Source: Cyclina sinensis (Eukaryota > Mollusca > Bivalvia > Venerida > Veneridae). Taken from it: a DNA stretch of 64,000 nt. Position 1 is the first letter of the stretch, and each line of letters starts with the position of its first letter. The notes under the pieces were generated by a model. That model saw only the letters and a program-made list of their open reading frames with translations. It had not been told where the DNA came from and did no database searches. The stretch covers positions 31,916,361-31,980,360 of the forward strand of contig JAAONU010000003.1 of NCBI GenBank assembly GCA_012932295.1, read 5' to 3'. This document shows, one piece after another, positions 22,218 through 34,500 of the stretch. Both the position numbers and the translations under genes were made by a program.

Positions 22218-23194
22218 AAAGTCCTCGATAATATTCTATATCTAATTTAGCATACTTGTGACTAAATATTGATTATTAATGTCCTTTTCAGTCGAAAATC
22301 CAGATATTCTCAAAACCTAGAGGCAAGGACGTGTTTGTTGTTTTCTTAAAACAATCACTAAAATCCGTTGAATTGATTTCTTTGCCTTTTCTTTGAAACC
22401 TTACTGAGTTTAGGCTACGTTTGATCATTAGTGCTTCCGTTCTATGCGTAGACAAAATCTGTGTTTATACAAGTTGTTTTCACCGAAATTGAACACTAGA
22501 TATTTATTTAGTTTTGCAGGAAATAGATTACTTCATTGCTTCGTCAGGAAACAATTAAAGTCTCATTATTTCGTTTTGTTTGGCCAAGTTCATTATCGCA
22601 ACAAAACAGAGTAGGCAAACATCCTAAAGTAGTTTACAAATATCTATTCAATTATTTTTTCATGAAGAAGTTCTCTCTAGTATTTACATAATTTGTTTTA
22701 TTTTCTCTTGAAAAGTCCATCTCACCTCGAAAATATGCTCAGTGTTCAATGCTATGATGCGATTCGTTAATTTTTACACAACTTTTATTGCTACATAATA
22801 TTTGTGCTAAACGTCTCAGTTTCAGAAACGTAAATTCACGAGCAGAAAGCTCTATTTTTAGATCCTTTTTATTATTTTGTTCAGGTTTTCAATATTCTAG
22901 GTGCGAATAAAAAGAATTTACTTTTACCTTAGAGGTAAAAATAATTATAGTTTTGTTATCGGACTAAAGGCAGACTAATATAAATAAGCAAGTTTTGTGA
23001 CATTTTGGATAAGTAGCACAAGAGTAATAGTAATTTCCTTATAGTGTAGAAATTCTTTTTCAGTTCATCAGTTCAAATTCCCAATGACAGGCACGAAACC
23101 GCGCGCACAAACCCAAGCTCACACACACCACTTCAACTTTGAAATGATAAAAGAGATAAAGATACAACAACTGATACTACACCTATCATAAGGT
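22218..23194. other. No gene seen
   Basis: AT-rich sequence between the hairpin and the SINE, with no coding-like frame. Confidence 0.5.
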
Positions 23195-23430
23195 GACTCG
23201 GTGGCCGAGTTGTTTGTGCGTTGGGCTACGAAGCTAGCGACCCGGGTTCGATTCCGGGTAGCGACTGAGTTATTGGGACTGGGTGGTAACCTAACCGGGT
23301 ACTGTTTCCAGCAGTATCGGCCCAGACTGGGGATTGGGGAGGTAAAATACACGCACCGTGGGCTCTTCTGGAAATAAGTTGTTCCATCCACACCAGGTGG
23401 GGACTTTCGTTGACTACCCACGTTAACTAA
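23195..23430 (+). mobile_element. tRNA-derived SINE
   Basis: The head has box A (tggccgagttg) and box B (ggttcgattcc) inside a paired T-arm, cccgg/ccggg. A GC-rich body follows, ending near ccacgttaactaag. Pol III-transcribed retroposon architecture; clear target duplications were not found. Confidence 0.75.
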
Positions 23431-23734
23431 GAAACCTTTAACCTTTAGCTTTATCACTATTAGTTCTACCATACTACTTTTACTTTTAATAATCATAGCG
23501 GTAAAGACTATGAGAGAGCAACTCTTAAACTCTGCTTTTGTAATTCTTGTTTTGTTTAATTCTCGTTTGTTGTTTTTCAATATCAGAATTGTTTTTTCAA
23601 GACTAACGCAAGGTGTTTGTCATACTGACAATCAATCGTTACTGCATTGTAAGTAAGATTTAAGATTTTTCTTCAAAGAAAAGTGACAACTTCGTATTTA
23701 CACAGGTGTTTCATTTCGTTCTTAAAATGATAAT

Positions 23735-24335
23735 GTTTCATTCAAGGGGCTGTATCATAAAGCATCCTTGTAATTTGCATTGGAACGGAATCAAAGAAAG
23801 TAAACAGATAAACAGATTGTGCAAAGATAAAATTAACAACACACAGATCGTTTCACAGCATTATTTCGCACCAAATTAATATCTGACAGATTTCCCGAAA
23901 ACGCAGTATAAGTTTACGTCTTGCACTCTTTAAAATAACACAGGAACTTTCAGACGAGATTTCGCCATTTTCCCATTAATTCGATACAGTGCCTTCTTAA
24001 TTCGCTGTAAAGAAATGTAGCTTCATCATGAGAGCAGGATCTGAAATTAAACATTTAAAAATGGATTTTATATCGAATCCTTTTATTAAGTCAGTAATGC
24101 AAAGAAAATGTCAAAGAAGTTTTATGTTAAATGTTAAGTGATGAGGGAATAAGCTTAAAAAATCTCGACATCTACTGGTCAGTATTAACACATTTCTATA
24201 TTGCGGTACACCACGTGTTACTCATCTTTTGTCATAACTATATATCTTGTTTTCGGAGAAGAGAACTTTTACCAGTCTGTAACAAAAAGCCACCTGTATA
24301 ATGTTCACCGGGACGGGATCAAAGAAAAGAAACAG
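23735..24335. repeat. Pair of ~60-bp local repeats
   Basis: gcattggaacggaatcaaag (23779 region) and gttcaccgggacgggatcaa (24302 region) share a following aaagaaa..aaacagat tract and a preceding ta(t/c)a-type stretch. They bracket unremarkable sequence. Confidence 0.4.
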
Positions 24336-24652
24336 ATCAATTAATTGAGTAGAGATACATTCAAGGAAGCAATATATACCACACATAGAAATTTTCCGTA
24401 TCAGTCAGCGCCCGATTTAAATACAACAGGTGTACCGAACCACGTATATACTAATGCTTATATAATGCCCACATTCCATGCTGACAATTATATTAGATAG
24501 ATAACGGCAAAGTTGCAGAGTCAACCAGTGTATTATATCACCGCTTAGCAGAGAACGTAGTGCGATTAAAATAAGACTTTTGGACACATTTGTAACACAG
24601 AACATAGCAGTGAAAAATAAAACTGGTATAAGTTTACAGAATGAAAACCTAC

Positions 24653-24784
24653 TTTCTTCGACCAACTCAGAAACCACAAACGATGAAGAATCCCGTCGAC
24701 TTTTGAAGTTCCTAGGAAATGTGTATTGATCATTGTCACGCCATTCGTTTAATTTTGAAGTATTTATACCAGCATAATCTACGC
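24653..24784 (-). CDS. Speculative second exon of the same minus-strand gene
   Basis: 132 nt, phase-compatible with the exon at 27556-27688, reading VDYAGINTSKLNEWRDND, QYTFPRNFKSRRDSSSFVV and SELVEE to GAAA|GTAGGT. The acceptor lacks a good pyrimidine tract, and the frame is open beyond both borders (24417-24824). It is polar and coding-like but unrecognised. Confidence 0.2.
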
Positions 24785-24824
24785 CTGATTCCTGGTTAAT
24801 TCTATATATAAAATCATAGCACAA

Positions 24825-27555
24825 ATCGTGTTAACTAGCACACAAATTACGAACAGGTCAATGTAGCAATAATGGAAGAACAGAATAAGAAAACTAAACT
24901 TAAAAAAATGTTAAACAGAAAAACATTAATCGTTTTCACTCTAGATGGAAATTATTTATCATGTCTATTACCTCTGCGATCTCGTGCTCTATTCCCACGG
25001 TAATGCTTTGAAGTGACTTGCTGTATGAGAAAATGAAAATGAACAGACACTTATGAATAAACACTCTGTCATTACTGTTCAATCCGTTAAACGTCTCAGG
25101 AACGCATAAACCAACTCATAGAACCATCAGAAATATTATATCAAACTATGAAAAAATTCTAACATACGTCTATAAATTTAATTTAAATATTTAACAACAG
25201 ATAAAACGTATTTAAGTTGTCTTGAAGTCTGTTTGAGATAACATGATTTCTTCAAAAAAAATACCATTAAGCTGTGGGCAACTTACAGTCAAGGCGTTTT
25301 TCTTAGTAGCAACATGTTTATCCCTCGAAATAGGTAGGTAGGTAGATAGTTGCTTGAAAGTCTTGTTTTTAGAAACACTTTGAAAAGTGAATAAAGGGAA
25401 ATGATATATTCAAAAATCAGTGTTTTTCTTACAAATAAAAAGGTGGCCCACATTCATTTTTTTTATTTTACATTGTTGCAACCATTTGTTTTTGGGTATT
25501 GACAGACAGGACAAAAAGCCCCTACGTGAAGTGAAAAAAGTGTGAATTGTTTGTGATTCATTTTCTTTACATTCGCTTACTTATATTTGCTGATCTGACC
25601 TTCTCATAGTTCTAAATATGGCTTATACTATGATAATCAATCTGACGACCTTACTCTGTTGCATCCTTATTTAGATATATGCCTTCTCATCAACATACAA
25701 TGACAATGTCTTTTAATACAGGTACTTTAATTATTTCCTAACATGATCACTAATCATTCTTAACAATCAACATTAAGATTTCTGAAAATTTTAATTGGGC
25801 TGTGATAGTGGAAAAACAGCAAAAAAAAGTAGATCGTGCAAAGATAAATTAGAGAAAGAAATGCGTACACCACAGGCGTATTTTCAGCTAATAACACTTT
25901 AATAAAATACGACAGCTCTTGGAAAACAAGAACTTTACAATGTTGCGTGTACAGTAAGGGGCTTGCCATTGTCAACACAAATTGTTCATTAAAAGCGTAT
26001 TTGTTTCTAAGTGTATTAGTGATATTTCTAAAGGGAACAATTAACCCTCTGAAAGAAACAATTCTTCTTACAAGCATCGAATTGTGCCCTCTCTTATAAA
26101 CACTTAACAATGTTATATCGGAAAGGTAAGTACTCTTTTACTTCTAAATCAAATGTAACTCTAAATAATGATGTACTTTATTGCCTCAGTATTACAAACA
26201 TATTGCCTAAACACGATTTTGGTGGTACCACTCGAGAATTCTATTTCTAACAAACTCAAAGTGTGTAATAAACATGTAACGTTTTTTTGTTTGTTGTTTA
26301 CTATACCAGAGGGAATATATTAACAAAAATTCTCCCTGACACCTGTTGGCTGTCATTCAATATAGACTTTGTTCGACAATGTATTATGTGTTCCATGTTG
26401 GCATTTATTATTTGGGGTTTTTGTCGTGTTTCGTTATCTCTTTCATAAATCTTATACTTGAGGACAGACAACACGGCGTAAATAGAAGTTATAATTTAGC
26501 CTATTACAAGAAGTAACTATTATTAATAACCTGTTACGTTTTCTTTCATGCAATATGAATTAAAGAAACACCTTACATATGTTTTTTTCTGTTTCCGAAA
26601 AATTAATAAAAAGTGCAGGTTATATTTGTGTAATTGCCTGTTAATCATATTAATAAAAGTTTTGGAAGAGTATCCAATGAATGCCGTAAATTCAGCACTG
26701 TCATTTGATAATATCATAAAATCGTAGTTTATATCTGAAAAGAAAAGATTAAACAGTATACTTGTTATGTGAGTTGTAATGTCTATACGAACTTGACTGT
26801 TCACGTTGAACACTGTATTTACGTGAAAAAAAAACATTGTTTCTTTTTGCAGTATCTGAAAAGCTTTGTTCTTGATAATTCTAAGTGACACATCCTGAAT
26901 ATTACAAATATCAGACAAACGGTATTTCTTATTTACGCACACATAACATCTCAACTTTTCCGCATCAGTAGAGTTTTAGATATTAAAGTCTTAAGTCATA
27001 AGCATTTATAAAGCCTGATTTTTTCTAGCAAAGGCAGGAGGCGGTTTAATGACGTTTAAGTGACCTTGGAACAGCATTAAGAGATTTGATGAATGTGCGT
27101 TTAATGAGATGGTTTAACATCAGAACAAAATTCATATAAAACATAAGCTAGGTAAAACATTCGTAGGTATTAAATCATAAGTTAACCTTTTACATATGTA
27201 AAAAGCGATCTTGAACACTTCTTGATTGATTACTACTTCTTTTTTTATTTTTTTAGAATGTTCTAGGTTTAGGATGCAAGAGTTGTTCGCCTGTATCAAC
27301 AAGAAATTTGTCAGTTTATCTGTTACTTACTCCCTGACCTAAATATTAGCATATGTACTTTGAATTAATACCTATCAAATATATATTACTCATGTTTCCT
27401 AACTGAGATTTTGGATAAGTCTCGGTGCTTTGAAAAATGAGATTTTTGTATAAAAAGGTTTTATGAAAAAAATACAGAAAGTGCGATTGGGATCGCCGAC
27501 ATTTTACGGTCGATGGCAAAACGAACCACGTGCGGTAGATAACATAAGTGTTTAC
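24825..27555. other. No supported gene
   Basis: Open minus-strand frames at 25760-26110 and 26523-26954 have low-complexity hydrophobic text and no phase-compatible splice context. A (gtag)n-like run lies near 25333. Confidence 0.4.
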
Positions 27556-27688
27556 CTGTTAGACTTGTAAGCACTGATAGTTCTTTGATATTTCTTTCCA
27601 AGCCATGGAGGCTGATTAGCTGCTTGTCAGAATTATATGATTGAGTGTTGTCAGATAGGTGAAAATAATGAATAATGACTGTGGACAT
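27556..27688 (-). CDS. Speculative first exon of a minus-strand gene divergent from the K+ channel
   Basis: ATG at 27688 and 44 codons, including NTQSYNSDKQLISLHGLERN and IKELSVLTSLT, to a good donor ACAG|GTAAAC. The ATG lies 413 bp from the channel ATG on the other strand. No recognised domain. Confidence 0.2.
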
Positions 27689-28101
27689 GTGGGTGTTGTG
27701 CTAATTATTCCCACAATGCAACGGAGATAACACTAAAGACTGTGTGGTCACGTAACGGATTTAGTTTGGTTTTCTGTCTTTTCGTGAAATAAACACTGAT
27801 ATTTGGATTATAATCATCATAAATAAATATCGTAGTTCCTGTGTTTGAATAGTTTGAAGAATTATTAACATTTTATACACGCTTTGGTGTCACTTCAGTT
27901 TGAAATTGTAATAATTTCTCAATTTGTGTGAAACCATAACAGCAGACAAACGATATGGAAAACAAAATAACTGGACACAAACGGCTCGGAAATCATATTT
28001 AGAAAATTAAAAGACCCCGAAATTTATTCGAATAATTCTAAATAATGTTCTTCAGCAAGAATTCATAAACTTAAACACTGGCTTCTTTATTTATCTCAAA
28101 T
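27689..28101. promoter_or_regulatory. Region expected to hold the K+ channel promoter or 5' UTR
   Basis: 413 bp upstream of the channel ATG, containing an in-frame stop shortly before it and a cacgtaac motif near 27749. No TATA box is clear. It would be a shared divergent promoter if the minus-strand exon at 27556-27688 is real. Confidence 0.25.
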
Positions 28102-28543
28102 ATGACATCAGTCGATTTTTCTCGACGCTCTCTGATTGCCCCGAAATCTTCAATTCTGCCACGTGTGTCCGGGGGTGTAATCAAGAGAAATGAGCACAGG
28201 ATTGTTATAAATGTAGGGGGCATCAGATACGAGACGTATCGTTCCACATTGAAAAACATTCCAGACACGCGACTGGCTTGGCTAACCAACAGCAGGGGTC
28301 ACAACCCGGACTTTGATGCCGCATCAGGAGAGTATTTCTTTGATCGTCATCCGGGTGTTTTTAATATGATCCTAAACTATTATCGGACCGGAAAGCTGCA
28401 TGCCCCTACGGATGTGTGCGGGCCTTTGTTTGAGGAGGAGCTTGCATTTTGGGGTTTGGATGAGAAGCAGATAGAGCCATGTTGCTGGTCAAATTACAGG
28501 GCTCACAGGGACGCCCAAGAAACTCTAGCTGAAATGGATGGCG
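28102..28543 (+). CDS. Shaw: K+ channel exon 1: N-terminus and T1 domain
   Basis: Encodes residues 1-147 plus the first base of codon 148. It holds the whole T1 tetramerisation domain, beginning near HRIVINVGG and including [20 protein letters not shown] and [13 protein letters not shown], which are hallmarks of Shaw/Kv3 subunits. It ends at the strong donor GCG|GTAAGT. The reading frame stays open to 28734 past the donor; that extension has no channel similarity and is intronic. Confidence 0.95.
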
Positions 28544-31500
28544 GTAAGTTTCAAATCCTAGAAATGCTCCTTTTTGATATCCAAAAGACAGATAGTCCTT
28601 TGCTCGAACTAGACAGGAAATATGTATTCATTTTGACCGATTTTATGGCTTCATTAATACTGAATTCATTTGAAATAAACTGGTCATCTAAATTTTATGA
28701 GTCTGAGCATAACACTATATTTTCAGAAAAGTAGTTTACTTACCAGAATTGAATAAGTTCTGGTGAGATGTCAATAAATCTGATGAAGATAGAAGTTACT
28801 TCAATAATTCTCTGTCAATATCATAACTTAAGTATGTAAATTAGTTAAATATAATGTTTCATGAACTGCTAAAGTCAACTAAAAAAATTCTTTAACGAGA
28901 CTTTTTTTTACTTACGCTTGAAACTTGGTCGTCTTTATAAACAGTATAAAAAATCAATAACATACGGAGAAAATATAACTATTCTTGCGTTGCATTCAGA
29001 CTTCAACAATCAACAGTTGCGACTCTCTATAGAAAGTACATAGAGTAAAATACTTTTCTGTGGTCCCAGCTATCATAGAAGATAATAAGAAAATGTATAT
29101 AAAAGTTTAAAATTTAGATATGTATTGTTAATTTTGCTTTGTAAAGAAAAGTCGGTTTCTGTGTCAGTGGCTGTTCTCAAAACTTGATGGCTTAAAACGG
29201 AAACAAATGAGATGTATGTAGCCTTTTCACGATCAGTCTAAAACAGCATTGTTGCAGTTAGATATAATTATTTATTTTATGCCTACCAATGAAATTTAGG
29301 GAAATATCAGTGAGATAAAAGTGATAATACACTGTTTTGAATCAGTTAATTACCATTTTGATAATACATGTTTGTGCCCGAACTATTGAATATTGAGTAT
29401 TAATCCGCTTTTATAATTAAAGTATGTATGGCAAAATTCAATAAATATTGATAAACTGTGTAGACAAAAATAAATATTATTTGATGAAAGTGTATTCAGT
29501 TTATTTCAGCAGAAGTAAAGTTATCATATGTATTGGAGATTGTCTGCACTTTTTATTGTGCGGAGTAACCAAAGTACGCATTAACTGATTTGGGGCTCAC
29601 CATGGGGAATTTATTGAAGGCCCTGATTAAAAATGTCATAAAAAAACCCATTTTTGACGTGTTGGCATAAAATAAAAAGAAAATTTGTTTGTTTTTTAGT
29701 GGAAGATGGGAATTTATTTCATCTCGTGAACACCATATGTTGATATTTTCACTCGTGGCTGCGCCACTCGTGAAAATATCACATATGGTGTTCACTCGAT
29801 GAAATAAATTCTCATCTTCCACAAAAACAAATAAATATCCTCTATATCATATCAAAATGTGCCCCATTTAATCAGAAGTAAATATTAAACACATTAAAGA
29901 CCATTTTGATAGGATGCATGTAGGTAACTCTTGAATTACAAACCAAAGGAAAATATCAGTCTTCACTCAGACAGGAAAAAAACACCTGTAATTAAACATA
30001 TCATTACTACCTGATATAAGCTAATCCCGGGTAATAAGCAGCAAAGGTCGGAAACTGTTGAAGATAAAACACCTAATAATGTAGATTTGCATTGATTTTA
30101 TAAGCTTGCTATTAACTGTAAATAACCATTGACCTAGAGTTACATAATATATACTGCAAACGCATTACTCAATGTAGAGAAAATGCATATAAATTGGTAG
30201 AAAACTTTCTTTTTTTATGGTAAAAGTAATATTCAAAACATTTTTGTCTATAAAAATATCGATATATCTTATGTTGAAGAACATGTCAGAATATTGCTTT
30301 CAACGGAACAGTTAAGGATCTTTTCCCGTACTACTAACTCACAATAATAGACTTAAATGTGCTACTTATGGTTTGGGTATTTAAAAAGAAAACTTGCAGA
30401 CGTTAGTAGTCTAACGAATTTTGAAAAAAAAAATATTTAGAAAATAACAAATCATAGTGGGTTAATATCCGCAGGCTGAGCTGTTAGCGTCGTCGATCTA
30501 AAAATATCTGTAACATGTTTGAGATGGAAAAAGAAAAAAAAACTGCATGAATTCTTTTGATATGTTAAACAAACAGGAAACACACATTCATCTCTTTCAA
30601 AAAACAAACTTGTTGCTATTCTTTTTTTCTGTTTTGGTACCATTTTTAAACAGCACCAAAATATATCCATGATCTTTAAATTAATCTAACTTTATACAAA
30701 TTTATCTTTAAGTATTACATAAATAAAACTTTTAGGTAAACATAAGTCAGGTGACTTTGTTTTTTGGTACAGGCATTTCAAGGAGGAAACAGAGGAAGAT
30801 CCATTTTCAGTTCATATTTGTTTCTATAAAACAAGCTTGTAAATTTGAAATTTCGCAATTTAGAAAACCTGTTATCAATCTATCTCTCTTAATATTTTAA
30901 ATAAGAACACTAAAACAGTCTACTGTTTCAAAACATAGTTCAAAATGCAGACAAGAAATGCATAGAATGTAAAAATACGTCTTCAAAAAACCTACCAGAG
31001 ACTGATTGATGGGTTTCGCGTCTGCTATTAGTACAGATTTATTATGCAAGAACTTTGTAAAATGCTGAAACAAATTTCTCCTTAAATCATCTAACAACAT
31101 TTCCAGATTGTGTGTCTAGGCTTTTATTCTAATTGTTATTGTTTTCTTCAAAACAGGTGTTAGTTTAACCAAACGTTATTATGCTCTGTTTTGTAGAATT
31201 GAATTTATTCTTTATCTTGTCATTTATCTTATTTCAGGAGATTCTAAGTATTAGTTGTTGGTCTCTACAATCAGTAGTTAAATGAACTAATTACATGTTT
31301 ACTATAAAGTCTATGAGATAAGGTTCGAAAGAAAAAAAAGGGGAAACTGGAAATAGATTGACTGTCGCTGCCCCATCCCCTAGTGAATATGATAACAAAG
31401 CGTCTTAACTGGTTTAAACTTAGATAATTTTCTGCATGATCTCATTTTGTAGAGAATCTTTAACAAAAGATATTCGCTCAGTTACGGACCAGTTCCTTTT

Positions 31501-34500
31501 TTTTAAATTCATATTTTGTATTGTATTTAAATTTGAATTTTTTTGTTTCGTTCAGATTTCGGCTTTTTATCAAAATCCGTTTAGGACTACCTTTCTGGTC
31601 TTTGACATTGATTCTATTCTGTTTTTGTACTTGACTCTCGTTATTATAAGTGATGCGTATGTAAATACTTTTTGGAGAGGCGGCTTCCACCTTCTGTTGC
31701 ATTAACTTAATGCACAGTTGTTCCAATTATGTGGTTCATTTGATGCAAGACTTACTATATGGATTTGTTAATTATTTGCAATGAAAAATATATATTATTA
31801 CGTCTAATGATGAGTATGGAGAAATAATTAACGCTTACATTTTTTATTTATAAAAATAAATTGTGAACTTTCTGCAAAGATAAACAGAGTACTGATCACA
31901 GAACACATGTAGGGTGTTAAATAGGTATTCACGCATGATTGTAAATCCTTGACCTGTTAATGATTTAAGCATTTTGAGATTGTTTAGATAAAATCAGTTC
32001 TGTAAAATAATACACCTACATTCCTATTCCGCTTCTTTGTACCTTAGCATTCTCAATCAAAACACGAGATATTCGTGACATTTTTCTTCCTCTATTGAAG
32101 TGCTGAAGTCGATTTGTGAGTGATTTCGAACTTTTATTTATGCAGATATTGGCATGTCTTAGTCACATGATATCATCACTGATTAACATACCACTGGCAA
32201 ATTGGAATTTTCTCATAACTTAAATATGAATAAAGGTGCTATCTATTACGGAAAACAAAGATAACAGTTAATCATAGTAACTTTTAGAGACAATTTAAAT
32301 TTGCATTCATACCCTGATAATACGCTTTTGTATTGTCAAAATAAGCGATGATTGTCTTATAACTGAATAAGAAGAAAAAAATGATGATGAGCCAGAATTT
32401 TCAGAAATACTTTATTTAAGAAGCAATCCATTAAATTCCAAAATACCGGTATGTTAAAAAGCTATAAATGAAGTAAAATTTAAATAGTGCCTTCAGTTTT
32501 TAATATTTGTGTATTACTACTTAGCAAAATGTTGGCCTTTAGTAAACATTGACTGGAAATATTCTAAGACAGAACTTATCATCTCAGGGACTAAAGTCAG
32601 GTTTTGCATTTTTTCGAACAAGGTCATATCAGGACAGACCCGACCGGGATCGAACCATGATCTCCAGATTTCCAGATCTCAAGATACGTAGTCAAAAGCG
32701 CTTACCACGAACGTACCGAGGACTGGCACATGTCAAGGGCACTGAGCGTTTCCTTTCCATGTTTACAATACTTACCCTTCTGAAACCGCTGTTTTTTATT
32801 CTTTAGATAAAGCATACCTTACAAAATTTGAGTGACATCACATGTTCTATGGTAAGAGTGTCCTGAACTTGAATATTATAGTTTCAGACATGATTTGTAA
32901 ATATTTACAATATTTTAAACTGTGCAATGGTAAGAATGGTTTCAAATCTCAACAAATTATAAAGTAGACCTTTTGGCAATATCCATTCTGTTTGTTTTAT
33001 TGCATGAGTGTTCAAACAAAATAACTCCAATCATTCAATGTCACTTTCTTTTGAAACAAGTAGACCTAGTGTTCAACAATGATGACTTGAATATCCCAGA
33101 CTATGTTTGCTGTTTATTTTGAGACATTGTAATGTTTGAGAAAATGTTGATCATTGTTTAGCATTTTAGTATTCAATAAACACTCCAAATGAACAATGAA
33201 AAGTTAAAAAATAAGCTCCATAATAAAATATCTAAAATGTTAGATATGGGTAAATATTACTGTATATATCAGGTGAATCACTTCTTTATCATGTAACCTC
33301 TTTTACTTTTGTAATTAAATTTGGCACTACATACCTGTTTCGCTGAATACGACAACGGTTTTATCTTTACACGCTGGAATAAGCGTCTATACTTTTTGAC
33401 GCAGCGTTTGACAAACCAGACGAATAACTGTGGCAGCCACTTTGAAACTCTGGATCGAGACAAATCTTAAAAAAATAAACGTGTGTTATCTAGTATTGAA
33501 AAATGCCAGGTTACTTCTTTATTCCCATAAAGTTATTTACTGTTTATATGCACAAGCCCTGTCTCCAGGATTTTATTTTCGGAGAAATTTGCATAAAACT
33601 TAGAAATGACGAGTGAAATAGTCGTCACTTCGGATACGTTCGTTTCCAGCACGAACATCTTAATTTTTTTATGAAAGCTCACGAACTGTCAGAAATTCAA
33701 ATTCAAAGCCTCTTAAACGTGTAACCCATAGTCCAGGCGCCAAGATTTGCCGCTTTGGGACCTCACCGTTGTTTTTTCCGTATAAAAGATTATCTCGTAC
33801 TGCAGCGTCCCATGATAACATTCTCAAGCAGAACTTTTTTTATCAATGCCAATCATTTCTAGTGCCTTTCTTATCTGTTTGAAAACATCTAAACCAAATG
33901 GAACAAGTAAAATCTTTTGAGCAGAAAGAAAAAATGAAATGAAAGTAACCTTTTGAATCTATACAGTCTGTATTGCCTTTTTTCATTGGATTTCGGAGCC
34001 TAAAAACTAAAATGCTGGTATCTGTCTATTCTGAACCTTGTATTGAACATCTGGTTATAATAATAAGTGTATTATCATATCTCAATGAAATACAGCTTCT
34101 TAGACATTTGAAGTCAAATGCTTGAATATTGTTTTTCCTATTCTCATACCTCAGGGAGATGTCACCTAAACTTATAGGAACATGTGGACATATAATGAAG
34201 GTTTCAGTGAATGTGTATAGCATTATAAATAAAGATGTTTTATTACCTCGCACATCATTAACGTGAATTGGTATTTAAATGAAAATATGTTCACCAGAAA
34301 TTATGTGTCATTTAATGTCTCTATCTAAATACTATGCGGACAATTCTGCGAGATCTGTTTAAGTGTGCATCATTACCTATTTATATACGCTTATTTGCAA
34401 GTAATTATTTAAAGGTAAATCAATAGTTGCTGCTTCTATTATGCGATAATCGCCCGGAGACTTGCATAATGGCCTGTGGGTCAGTCATCCGTCAACCAGT

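Noticed and set aside
23119..23580. 153-codon minus-strand frame
   Set aside because: It runs antisense through the tRNA-derived SINE.
25760..26954. Minus-strand frames of 116 and 143 codons
   Set aside because: AT-rich low-information translations with no domain, signal or phase-compatible exon context.
28544..28734. Extension of channel exon 1 frame past the donor
   Set aside because: A strong GTAAGT at 28544 and perfect phase to the next exon make this intronic; the extension has no Kv similarity.
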